Below are positions 40,358 to 48,085 of a stretch of DNA of 64,000 bases, piece by piece. Under the pieces are notes generated by a model. That model had not been told where the DNA came from, ran no database searches, and saw only the letters and a list, made by a program, of their open reading frames with translations. The stretch's first letter is position 1. Every line of letters begins with the position of its first letter. The stretch is from contig CAWCRU010000029.1 of NCBI GenBank assembly GCA_963798075.1, forward strand, positions 209,765 to 273,764, read 5' to 3'. The position numbers and the translations under genes were made by a program. Source of the stretch: DATAOG01 sp963798075 (GTDB lineage: Bacteria; Pseudomonadota; Alphaproteobacteria; Geminicoccales; Geminicoccaceae).

Positions 40358-41989
40358 TCACATGCCGACGTAGTTCGGGCCGTCGCCGCCCTGGGGCACC
40401 ACCCAGTCGATGTTCTGGGCGGGGTCCTTGATGTCGCAGGTCTTGCAGTGGACGCAGTTCTGGTAGTTGATCTGCAGCCGCGGCGCGCCGCCCTCGCTGT
40501 CGCGCACGATCTCGTAGACCCCGGCCGGGCAATAGCGCTGCTCGGGCGCATCGTACTCGGCGAGGTTCAGCTCGATCGGGAGCTTGGGATCCTTGAGCCG
40601 GAGATGGCAGGGCTGGTTCTCGCCGTGGTTGGTGTTCGAGATGTAGACCGACGACAGCCGGTCGAAGGTGAGCTTGCCGTCGGGCTTCGGATAGTCGATC
40701 GGGGCGAAGTTGCGGGCGGGCTTGAGCTGGCTGTGGTCGGGATGATGATGCAGCGTCCAGGGGGCCTTGCCGCGCAGCACGTAGGCGTCGAGCGCGGCAT
40801 GGACGAGGCCGCCGAACAGCCCCAGGCGAAAGCCCGGGCGGACGTTGCGCGCCCGGTGCAATTCGTCCTGCACCCATGACGCCCGGAGCGCGGCCGGGTA
40901 GGCATCGAGCAGCGCGGCGCCGCCCGCGCCCAGCGCCTCGAACGCCGCCTCGGCCGCCAGCATGCCGGACTTCATCGCGGTGTGATTGCCCTTGATCTTG
41001 GGGACGTTGAGGAAGCCGGCACTGCAGCCGATCAAGGCACCGCCCGGGAACACGAGCTTCGGGATCGCCTGCAGGCCGCCCTCGTTGAGGGCGCGCGCGC
41101 CGTAGCAGATCCGCCGCCCGCCCTCGAAGGTGCCACGGATCGAGGGATGGGTCTTGAAGCGCTGGAACTCTTCGAACGGCGCGAGATACGGGTTGGCGTA
41201 GTCGAGGCCGATCACAAAGCCCGCGGCCACCTGGTGGTCGGCCAGGTGATAGACGAACGAGCCGCCGTAGGTCCGCCGGTCGAGCGGCCAGCCGATCGTG
41301 TGCACCACCAGGCCCGGCCGATGCCGGGCGGGCTCGACCTCCCAGAGCTCCTTGATGCCGATCGCGTAGGTCTGGGGGTCACAAGCCGCGCGCAAGCCGA
41401 AGCGCGCCTCCAGCTGCTTGGTCAGCGAGCCGCGGCAGCCCTCGGCGAACAGGGTGTACTTGGCGTGCAGCTCGATACCGGGCTCGAAGTTGGCCTTGGG
41501 CTCGCCGTCGCGATCGAGGCCCATGGCGCCGGTCGCGACGCCTTTGACGCTGCCGTCCTCGTGGTAGAGGACCTCGGCGGCGGCGAACCCCGGATAGATC
41601 TCGGCGCCCGCCTGCTCGGCCTGCTCGCCCAGCCACTTCACGACGTTACCCAGGCTGACGATGAAGTTGCCGCGGTTGTGCATGGTGGGCGGGGTCGGCA
41701 AGGTGATCGCGCGGGTCCGGGTCAGGAACTGGAAGCGGTCGGCGGTTGCGGGGGTGTCGAGCGGTGCGCCTCTGGCCTGCCAGTCGGGGATCAGCTCCGA
41801 GAGCGCGCGCGGCTCGAGCACCGCGCCCGAGAGCGTGTGGGCGCCGAGCTCGGACGCCTTCTCGAGCACGCAGACGGAGACCTCGCGGTCGCGCTCGACG
41901 CTCAGCTGGCGGAGCCGGATGGCGGCCGCGAGGCCAGCCGGCCCGGCGCCGACGATCACCACGTCGAACTGCATGCTCTCGCGTTCCAT
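40358..41989 (-). CDS. Electron transfer flavoprotein-ubiquinone oxidoreductase
   Basis: Membrane-associated enzyme passing electrons from ETF to ubiquinone. The 543-residue product has FAD-binding DVVIVGAGPAGLAAAIRL at residues 8-25, KASELGAHTLSGAVLEP, a ubiquinone-proximal GGALIGCSAGFLNVPKIKGNHTAMKSG, and the C-terminal 4Fe-4S site formed by CPAGVYEIV and NCVHCKTCDIKDPAQNIDWVVP. ATG 41987-41989 follows GAGGCGAC and is preferred to the longer start at 42022. Sarcosine and dimethylglycine degradation feed ETF, which fits the sox operon nearby. Confidence 0.96.
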   Translation of the reverse strand: MERESMQFDVVIVGAGPAGLAAAIRLRQLSVERDREVSVCVLEKASELGAHTLSGAVLEPRALSELIPDWQARGAPLDTPATADRFQFLTRTRAITLPTPPTMHNRGNFIVSLGNVVKWLGEQAEQAGAEIYPGFAAAEVLYHEDGSVKGVATGAMGLDRDGEPKANFEPGIELHAKYTLFAEGCRGSLTKQLEARFGLRAACDPQTYAIGIKELWEVEPARHRPGLVVHTIGWPLDRRTYGGSFVYHLADHQVAAGFVIGLDYANPYLAPFEEFQRFKTHPSIRGTFEGGRRICYGARALNEGGLQAIPKLVFPGGALIGCSAGFLNVPKIKGNHTAMKSGMLAAEAAFEALGAGGAALLDAYPAALRASWVQDELHRARNVRPGFRLGLFGGLVHAALDAYVLRGKAPWTLHHHPDHSQLKPARNFAPIDYPKPDGKLTFDRLSSVYISNTNHGENQPCHLRLKDPKLPIELNLAEYDAPEQRYCPAGVYEIVRDSEGGAPRLQINYQNCVHCKTCDIKDPAQNIDWVVPQGGDGPNYVGM

Positions 41990-42125
41990 GTCGCCTCGGC
42001 TCGCTCCTGAGATTGACCGCACGACGCGCGCCGGCTTTGACCTTTGCGCGATCGCCTGAGAAGATGTGCGTCACCTGCGGGCGAATGTCACCCTTTGAGC
42101 GCGCGATCGGCACCGAAGCGATGCC

Positions 42126-42980
42126 ATGACCACTGCCGCCGATCTGCTGGCCTGGCTCGACTGGTACCGCGCGATGGGGGCGAGCGAGTGGCTGGGCGAC
42201 CTGCCGGTCGACCGGTTGGCGGCCGGTGCGCCCCCGACCGGCGCCGGCCAGCGCCGCGACCAGTCCCGCGACCAGTCCCCCCGCGAGATGTCGTCGCCGG
42301 CTCCCGCGGCCTCGACGCCCGCACCGCCGGCGGCGCGGGTCCGACCGGCGCCGCCGCGCCTGCCGCCGTCGGCCGGCAGCGTCGCGGCGAGCGCCCGCGA
42401 GACGGCCGCCGCCTGCTCGAGCATCGCCGAGCTCGAGGCCGCGCTGCGGACGTTCGACGGCTGCGCGCTCAAGGAGACGGCGCTCAATCTCTGCCTCGCG
42501 GACGGCAACCCGGCGGCGGCGCTGATGCTGATCGGCGAGGCCCCGGGCGCCGAGGAGGATCGCCAGGGCAAGCCCTTCGTCGGCCCGAGCGGCCAGCTGC
42601 TCGACAGGATGCTGGCGACGATCGGGCTCGACCGCAGCAGCGTCTACATCACCAACTCGATCTACTGGCGGCCGCCCGGCAACCGCACGCCGACGCCCTC
42701 CGAGATCGCCGCCTGCCAGCCGTTCCTGGAGCGTCAGATCGAGCTGATCCGGCCCAAGTTGATCGGGTTCGTGGGCGGCATCGCCGCGCGCGGCCTGCTC
42801 GGGGTCAAGGAAGGCGTGACCAAGCTGCGTGGCCGCCGCCTGCTCTATCGGCTGGCCGACGGCAGCGCGGTGCCGGCGATGGTCATGTTCCATCCGGCGT
42901 ATCTGCTGCGCCAGCCGGCGCACAAACGTCTCGCTTGGCGTGACCTGCTCGCGATGCGACGATTACTGGACGAATCTTAA
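42126..42980 (+). CDS. Uracil-DNA glycosylase, family 4-like, with two iron-sulfur ligands missing
   Basis: Removes uracil from DNA. The 284-residue product has a variable Pro/Ala linker (about 30-95) before the catalytic core: GDGNP-type NPAAALMLIGEAPGAEEDRQGKPFVGPSGQLLDRML, VYITNSIYWRPPGNRTPTPSEIAACQPFLERQI and MFHPAYLLRQP. In canonical family 4 enzymes four cysteines bind 4Fe-4S. Here the first position reads FDGC (only one Cys) and KCRPP reads YWRPP, so two ligands are absent while CALK and AACQPF remain. This pattern recurs in alphaproteobacterial homologs as far as I recall. Divergent from the ETF-QO gene. Confidence 0.88.
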   Translation: MTTAADLLAWLDWYRAMGASEWLGDLPVDRLAAGAPPTGAGQRRDQSRDQSPREMSSPAPAASTPAPPAARVRPAPPRLPPSAGSVAASARETAAACSSIAELEAALRTFDGCALKETALNLCLADGNPAAALMLIGEAPGAEEDRQGKPFVGPSGQLLDRMLATIGLDRSSVYITNSIYWRPPGNRTPTPSEIAACQPFLERQIELIRPKLIGFVGGIAARGLLGVKEGVTKLRGRRLLYRLADGSAVPAMVMFHPAYLLRQPAHKRLAWRDLLAMRRLLDES

Positions 42981-43005
42981 CCACGACCGTTAAGCCTAAG
43001 AATTG

Positions 43006-43021
43006 GTAAAGACCACTTAAC
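43006..43021. promoter_or_regulatory. CtrA-like box GTAA-N7-TTAAC upstream of slt
   Basis: One mismatch from the CtrA consensus, within an AT-rich stretch (42976-43050) holding four TTAA or near-TTAA tetramers, including an inverted repeat CTTAAC-N7-GTTAAG at 42976-42994. The downstream gene is a lytic transglycosylase. Weakest member of the series because the local composition is AT-rich. Confidence 0.35.
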
Positions 43022-43056
43022 TACAATTTTAGCAAAAGTCCCAATATCGTTCCCTG

Positions 43057-44889
43057 ATGCTTGGGGAACGCTGCAAGATCACGCTTCTCGGCCGGCTGCT
43101 GGTGGCGAGCTTCTGCGCCAGCTGGCTGGCTACCGGATTGCCCGCAACGGCGGCCACGCCAAACCTCGATGTGGCCAAGCGGCCCGCCGACGGCCGGCCG
43201 ACCGCCCATGGCCAGGTCCTGCCGAGCCCGCTCGATGCCCGGGACGCCGGCCTGTACCGGCGGATCTTCCGCCTCCAGGCGAGCGGCGATTTCGATGCCG
43301 TCGACCGGCTGATCGCCCAGCTCGGCAACCGGTTTCTGCTCGGCCACGTGCTCTGGCAGCGCTACATGTTCCCGAGCTACCGCTCGACCTACGCCGAGCT
43401 CCAGGCCTGGCTCGAGCAGTACGCCGATCACCCGGGCGCCGACCGGATCTACAGCTTGGCGTCGCGGCGGCGGCCGGCCGGTGCGCCGCCGCCGGCGCGG
43501 CCGGTGCGCGGCTTTCTCGCCGGCAGCGGCCAGGAGGGCTCGGAGCCGGCGCGGGCCGACTACCGCACCGGGCTCGACCGCTCGCCCGCCGAGGAGGCCG
43601 CTGTCGGCGACTGGCGCAAGCGGATCGACGAGCAGGTCGGCGCCGGCCGGCCGGAGGCGGCCGAGGCCCTGCTGCAGCGTCCGGAGATCGTGGTCCTGAT
43701 CGACCCGGTCGAGGCCGACCTCGCCCGCTGGACGGTCGCGCGCGGCTATTTCAGCGCCGGCGACTATGGTCGCGCCCTGGCGCTGGCCGGCCGGGCGGCA
43801 ACCCGCTCGGGCGATGCCGTCCCGGAGATGCATTGGATCGCCGGCCTCAGCGCCTGGCGCCTGGGCCAGATCGAGGTCGCGGCCTGGCATTTCTCGGTGC
43901 TGGCCGATGCGCCTACGACCTTGCCGGCCGAGCGCTCACGGGCGGCCTTCTGGGCGGCGCGCGCCGATCTGGTCGCGTTTCGGCCGCAGCTCGTGCGCCA
44001 CTATCTCGAGCTCGCTGCCGACGGCCGCGACTTCTACGGGCTCCTCGCCCGCACCGTGCTCGGCCGCTCGATCGCCTACGATTGGCACCAGGTCGGCCTC
44101 AAGGACGGCCTGCCGCAGGTCCTGCTGCGCTGTGCGGGCGCGCAACGCGCGCTCGCGCTCGGCCAGGTCGGCGAGTTCGAGCGCGCCGAGCAGGAGATCC
44201 GCAAGCTCGCGGCGCGCGCTTCGAGCGAGGTGATGGTCGGGCTGATCGGCCTCGCCGAATCGCTCGACCTGCCGGCGGCACAGATGCGCCTCGCCCAGAG
44301 CCTCGAGAGCAGCGAGGGGGACTATCACCCGGGCGCCCTCTATCCGCTGCCGAGCTGGCAGCCGGTCAACGGCTATACCGTCGACCGGGCGCTGGTCTAC
44401 TCGATCATGCGCGCCGAGTCGGCCTTCGATCCGTTGGCCGAGAGCCAGGCCGGCGCCCAGGGCCTGATGCAGGTCATGCCCGGGACGGCCCGCGACATCG
44501 CCGCCCGCAGCGCGTTCGAGCCGCCGCAGCCGGACGACCTGTTCGAGCCCGCGACCTCGATCCAGTTTGGCCAAGCCTATCTCGAGCGCCTCTTGCAGAG
44601 GCCGCCGATCGGCGGCAATCTGATCTACGTGGCGGCGGCCTACAACGCCGGGCCGGGCCGGATCGCCCGCTGGCGTGACCGGCTCGGGATCGAGAACGAT
44701 CCCTTGCTGTTCCTGGAGTCGATCCCGATGCGCGAGCCCCGGGTCTACGTCAAGAAGGTGCTGGCCAACTTGTGGACCTACCGCGCCCGCCTCGGCCAGC
44801 CGCAACCCTCGCTCGCCGCGCTCGCGCGCAATCAGTGGCCGAGCTACCGGGCGCTCGACGCCGACCTGCCGCTGCATGCCTCGAATTGA
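43057..44889 (+). CDS. slt: Soluble lytic murein transglycosylase (Slt70-type)
   Basis: Cleaves peptidoglycan glycan strands with formation of anhydromuropeptides. The 610-residue product has a signal peptide (about 1-33, with AATA near the end), a long alpha-superhelical region (43-430) and a C-terminal SLT domain. That domain contains the catalytic Glu454 in RAESAFDPLAESQAGAQGLMQVMPGTA and the AAAYNAGPGRIARWR motif. Length and architecture are those of Slt70. It is followed after 20 bp by moaB, which may be read from the same message. Confidence 0.95.
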   Translation: MLGERCKITLLGRLLVASFCASWLATGLPATAATPNLDVAKRPADGRPTAHGQVLPSPLDARDAGLYRRIFRLQASGDFDAVDRLIAQLGNRFLLGHVLWQRYMFPSYRSTYAELQAWLEQYADHPGADRIYSLASRRRPAGAPPPARPVRGFLAGSGQEGSEPARADYRTGLDRSPAEEAAVGDWRKRIDEQVGAGRPEAAEALLQRPEIVVLIDPVEADLARWTVARGYFSAGDYGRALALAGRAATRSGDAVPEMHWIAGLSAWRLGQIEVAAWHFSVLADAPTTLPAERSRAAFWAARADLVAFRPQLVRHYLELAADGRDFYGLLARTVLGRSIAYDWHQVGLKDGLPQVLLRCAGAQRALALGQVGEFERAEQEIRKLAARASSEVMVGLIGLAESLDLPAAQMRLAQSLESSEGDYHPGALYPLPSWQPVNGYTVDRALVYSIMRAESAFDPLAESQAGAQGLMQVMPGTARDIAARSAFEPPQPDDLFEPATSIQFGQAYLERLLQRPPIGGNLIYVAAAYNAGPGRIARWRDRLGIENDPLLFLESIPMREPRVYVKKVLANLWTYRARLGQPQPSLAALARNQWPSYRALDADLPLHASN

Positions 44890-44892
44890 TGC

Positions 44893-44926
44893 ATGCCGGG
44901 AACTGACCTATGCCGGGAATTGACGC
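44893..44926 (+). repeat. Imperfect 17-bp tandem repeat around the moaB start
   Basis: ATGCCGGGAACTGACCT and ATGCCGGGAATTGACGC lie head to tail between the slt stop and the moaB start, each carrying an ATG. They are in different frames, so only the second provides the moaB start. A partial third copy of the AATTGATGC motif precedes them. A reverse-complement segment (CTTCCCGGCAGTTCC) follows at 44927-44941. Confidence 0.55.
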
Positions 44927-45449
44927 TTCCCGGCAGTTCCGGCCGCTCCACATCGCCGTCCTCACGGTCTCCGACAGCCGCACGCCGGCCGACGACCGTT
45001 CGGGCGATCTTTTGGTCGAGCGCCTGACCGGAGCCGGTCACCGCCTGGCGGCGCGGGCTCTCGTGGTCGACGATGCCGACCAGATCGCGGTCCGACTGCG
45101 GGCCTGGATCGACGATCCGGCGGTCGAGGTGGTGATCAGCACCGGCGGCACGGGGGTGACCGGGCGCGATGTCACGCCGGAGGCGCTGGAACGGGTCGCC
45201 GAGAAGCTGATTCCGGGCTTCGGCGAGCTGTTCCGAATGGTCAGCTATCAAAAGATCGGCTCGTCGGCGCTGCAATCGCGCGCGACCGCGGGCGTCGCCA
45301 AAGGCACCTATCTGTTCGCGCTACCCGGCTCGCCCGGCGCTTGCAAGGACGGCTGGGACGAGATCCTGCGCTCCCAGCTCGACATCCGCCACCGGCCCTG
45401 CAACTTTGCCGAGCTGCTCCCGCGCCTGCGCGAGCACGAGGTCGGCTGA
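44910..45449 (+). CDS. moaB: Molybdenum cofactor biosynthesis protein MoaB
   Basis: MoaB is a MogA-like protein implicated in molybdopterin adenylation. The 179-residue product contains HIAVLTVSDSRTPADDRSGDLL, the molybdopterin-binding VVISTGGTGVTGRDVTPEAL, EKLIPGFGELFRMVSYQKIGSSALQSRATAGVAKGTYLFALPGSPGACKDGWDEIL, all conserved. ATG 44910 lies in the second copy of a short tandem repeat. Supplies cofactor for enzymes such as the formate dehydrogenase at 48 kb. Its 3' 129 bp overlap the tail of the convergent MHYT gene. Confidence 0.94.
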   Translation: MPGIDASRQFRPLHIAVLTVSDSRTPADDRSGDLLVERLTGAGHRLAARALVVDDADQIAVRLRAWIDDPAVEVVISTGGTGVTGRDVTPEALERVAEKLIPGFGELFRMVSYQKIGSSALQSRATAGVAKGTYLFALPGSPGACKDGWDEILRSQLDIRHRPCNFAELLPRLREHEVG

Positions 45450-47861
45450 GGGCGCCCGCGCCAGGGCGCCATCGAGGGTCGCCTGAGCCGAGGCGACGGC
45501 GGCGAGGATGTCGGCACCGTCGGCCAGCGGGACCGCCTCGCCGATCAGGTAGCCCTGGATCTCGTCGCAATGCTCGCGCCGCAGCAGGTCCATCTGCTCG
45601 ACCGTCTCCACCCCCTCCGCGATCACCGGGATCTTGAGGCCCTTGCCGAGCCCGGTCACGGCGCGCACGATCGCCACCAATTCGGCGGTGTCTTCCATCG
45701 CTTCGATGAACGAGCGGTCGATTTTGATCTTGTCGAACGGGAAGCGCTGCAGATAGCTCAGGCTCGAATAGCCGGTGCCGAAGTCGTCCATCGCGATCCG
45801 CACGCCCAGCGCCTTGAGCTCGCGCAAGGTTGTCAGGGCCTGCTCGACGTCCTTGATCAGGACGCTCTCGGTGATCTCGAGCTCGAGGCGTCCCGGCGCC
45901 AGTCGGTGGGCTCGCAGCACCTCCTCGATCAGCGCCGGCAGATCGCAGCGGGTAAACTGCACCGGCGACAGATTGACGCCGACGCGCAGGTGCTCCGGCC
46001 AGGTTGCCGCCGCGGCGCAGGCGGTGTGCAGGACCCACTCCCCGAGCGGCACGATCAGCCCGGTCTCTTCGGCGAGCGGGATGAACTGGTCCGGCGAGAC
46101 CATGCCGCGCCGCGGATGCCGCCAGCGGACCAGAGCTTCGAAGCCCATGATCTTGCGGGTGCTGATCTCGGCCTGCGGCTGATAGTGGACTTCGAGCTGC
46201 TGCTGCGCCAGCGCCTGGCGCAGGTCGTATTCGAGCAGGCGGCGGACCTGCAGCTTGGCGTCCATCTCGGGCTCGAACATGCGATAGACGCCGCGGCCGT
46301 CGGTCTTGGCGCGATAGAGCGCCGTGTCGGCGTTCTTGAGCAGGCTGTCGGCATCGCCGCCGTCGGTCGGGAAGAGGGCGATCCCGATGCTGAGGCCGAC
46401 CGCCATGCCCTCGCCCTCGAACTCGAACGGCTGCGCCACCGTCGCGACCAGGCGCTCCGCGAAGCCGGCGGCGTATCGGGGCTGCGGCAGCCCGGTCTGG
46501 ACGATCGCGAACTCGTCGCCCCCGAGCCTTGCGACCGTGTCGGTCTCGCGCACGACGGCGGTCAGGCGCGCCGCGGCCTGCTTGAGCAGCGCATCGCCGG
46601 CCGCATGGCCCCGCATGTCGTTGACCTCCTTGAAGCGATCGAGGTCCAGGCACAGGATCGCGACCTCCTCGCTGTCGCGCCGCGCCCGCGCCAGCGCCTG
46701 CTCCAGGCGGTCCCGAAACAACACGCGGTTGGGCAACCCGGTCAGGGCGTCATGGTTGGCCATGAACCGGATCTGGGCCTCCGCGGCCTTGCGCGCGGTA
46801 ATGTCCCGGATCGCCGCCACCCGCGCGCGCCGCCCCTTGTAGTCGATCGAGCGCGCCAGGATCTCGACGTCGACCTGGCTTCCGTCGGGCCGCTGCAGCC
46901 GCGCCTCGTAGGCGCCTTCCATCCCGGCGGCGATGCGGCCCTTGACCTCGACGCGATCCTCGATCGCGACCAGGCTCAGCACGTCGCGGCCGATCATCTG
47001 CTCGAGCGGGTAGCCGGTGAGTTCGGCGAGCGCGTGGTTGCCGTCGAGCAGACGGCCGTCGGCGTGGATCCCGATCCCTTCGAAGGTGGCGTTGACCAGC
47101 TCCTGCAGCCGCAGCGTCTCCTGGGCGCTCCGGTCGGCCAGGTGCTGGTCGACGATCGCGCCGGCAAGGCTGATCCCGAGCAGCAGCACGGCCACTCCGG
47201 CGACCGCGAAGGCGAGCATGGCGGGCGACATCATTGCCGCGTCGGGCAGCGGCACGAGCGGGCTCGGGGTCAGCTCGAGCGCGCCCATCGCCGTGAAATG
47301 CATGCCGCAGATGCCGAGGGCGAGCAGCAGGGCGCCGAGGCTGCGCCAGCGCAGAAAGTCGTGCGGCAGCGCGGTGCGCAGGGCGAGGGCGCCGAGGCCG
47401 ATCCCGAAGATCAGGGACAGGACCACCAGGAACGGATCGTAGCCGACCAGGGCCGGCACCCTGATCGCCGCCATGCCGGTGTAGTGCATGGCGCCGATGC
47501 CCATGCCGGCGAGGCCGCCGCCGAGCCAGTAGCGGGTCGGCCGCTGCTGACCGATGGCTACCGCGAAGCCGAGCGCGGTGATTGCGATCGCGACCACGAT
47601 CGAGAGCGCGGTCAGGCCGAGATCGTAGCCGATCGGCATCCCGGGCTGGTAGGACAGCATGGCGACGAAGTGGGTCGCCCAGATCCCCCCGCCGGCGGCG
47701 GCGCCGGCCGTCGCGAGCCAGCTCAAACGCGCCCGGCCGCTCGTGGCCCGGGCACGCCGGATGACCGACAGCGCGGTGTAGGCGGCGAACAGGCAGATCA
47801 ATGCGGCTAGCGCCACCAGCCGTAGGTCATGCTGCTGGGTCAGGCAAAGATAGACGCGCAC
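45321..47861 (-). CDS. MHYT-PAS-GGDEF-EAL bifunctional c-di-GMP protein
   Basis: An 846-residue membrane sensor. The N-terminal seven-helix MHYT domain has the repeated GIWATHFVAMLSY, GIGAMHYTGMAAI and GICGMHFTAMGAL motifs (three proposed metal sites). A PAS domain follows (DGRLLDGNHALAELTGYPLEQMIG), then GGDEF with LGGDEFAIVQTG (about 445-455) and EAL with FEALVRWRHPRRG, VNLSPVQF, MDDFGTGYSSLSYLQRFP and IAEGVET. All catalytic signatures look intact, so synthesis and hydrolysis are both possible. The C-terminal 40 residues run antisense into moaB. A CtrA-like box lies about 53 bp upstream of the start. Confidence 0.94.
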   Translation of the reverse strand: MRVYLCLTQQHDLRLVALAALICLFAAYTALSVIRRARATSGRARLSWLATAGAAAGGGIWATHFVAMLSYQPGMPIGYDLGLTALSIVVAIAITALGFAVAIGQQRPTRYWLGGGLAGMGIGAMHYTGMAAIRVPALVGYDPFLVVLSLIFGIGLGALALRTALPHDFLRWRSLGALLLALGICGMHFTAMGALELTPSPLVPLPDAAMMSPAMLAFAVAGVAVLLLGISLAGAIVDQHLADRSAQETLRLQELVNATFEGIGIHADGRLLDGNHALAELTGYPLEQMIGRDVLSLVAIEDRVEVKGRIAAGMEGAYEARLQRPDGSQVDVEILARSIDYKGRRARVAAIRDITARKAAEAQIRFMANHDALTGLPNRVLFRDRLEQALARARRDSEEVAILCLDLDRFKEVNDMRGHAAGDALLKQAAARLTAVVRETDTVARLGGDEFAIVQTGLPQPRYAAGFAERLVATVAQPFEFEGEGMAVGLSIGIALFPTDGGDADSLLKNADTALYRAKTDGRGVYRMFEPEMDAKLQVRRLLEYDLRQALAQQQLEVHYQPQAEISTRKIMGFEALVRWRHPRRGMVSPDQFIPLAEETGLIVPLGEWVLHTACAAAATWPEHLRVGVNLSPVQFTRCDLPALIEEVLRAHRLAPGRLELEITESVLIKDVEQALTTLRELKALGVRIAMDDFGTGYSSLSYLQRFPFDKIKIDRSFIEAMEDTAELVAIVRAVTGLGKGLKIPVIAEGVETVEQMDLLRREHCDEIQGYLIGEAVPLADGADILAAVASAQATLDGALARAPSADLVLAQAREQLGKVAGPVADVELGAQDLVPAVLASAGRAG

Positions 47862-47913
47862 CGGCGCTTCGTCCCTTGCGGCCGTCGATGCCGACGACCT
47901 TCGCCCGATCGGG

Positions 47914-47928
47914 TTAAGAGTTCCTTAG
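47914..47928. promoter_or_regulatory. CtrA-like box TTAA-N7-TTAG between the MHYT and formate dehydrogenase genes
   Basis: One mismatch from TTAA-N7-TTAA, 53-67 bp upstream of the reverse MHYT gene in a 224-bp divergent gap. The distance to fdhF (about 160 bp) makes the c-di-GMP gene the likelier target. Confidence 0.42.
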
Positions 47929-48085
47929 GGCGCACGAATGCCTCGCCCGCCTGCCGCGGAGCGGCGCCGCGCGCCGACGGGCAGCTTGGTGGCGAAGCCG
48001 GACGGACTAGGTTAGAAGGAAGCCAAGCGCGAGCGCCGCTGCGCCGCCCGAAGCCTCGCAGGCCGATTTTGGGAATGCCGTCGTC

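Noticed and set aside
42976..42995. CTTAAC-N7-GTTAAG inverted repeat after the UDG gene as a full CtrA box
   Set aside because: The TTAA cores are separated by 9, not 7, bases, so it does not fit the CtrA consensus; kept only as local context of the weaker box at 43006.
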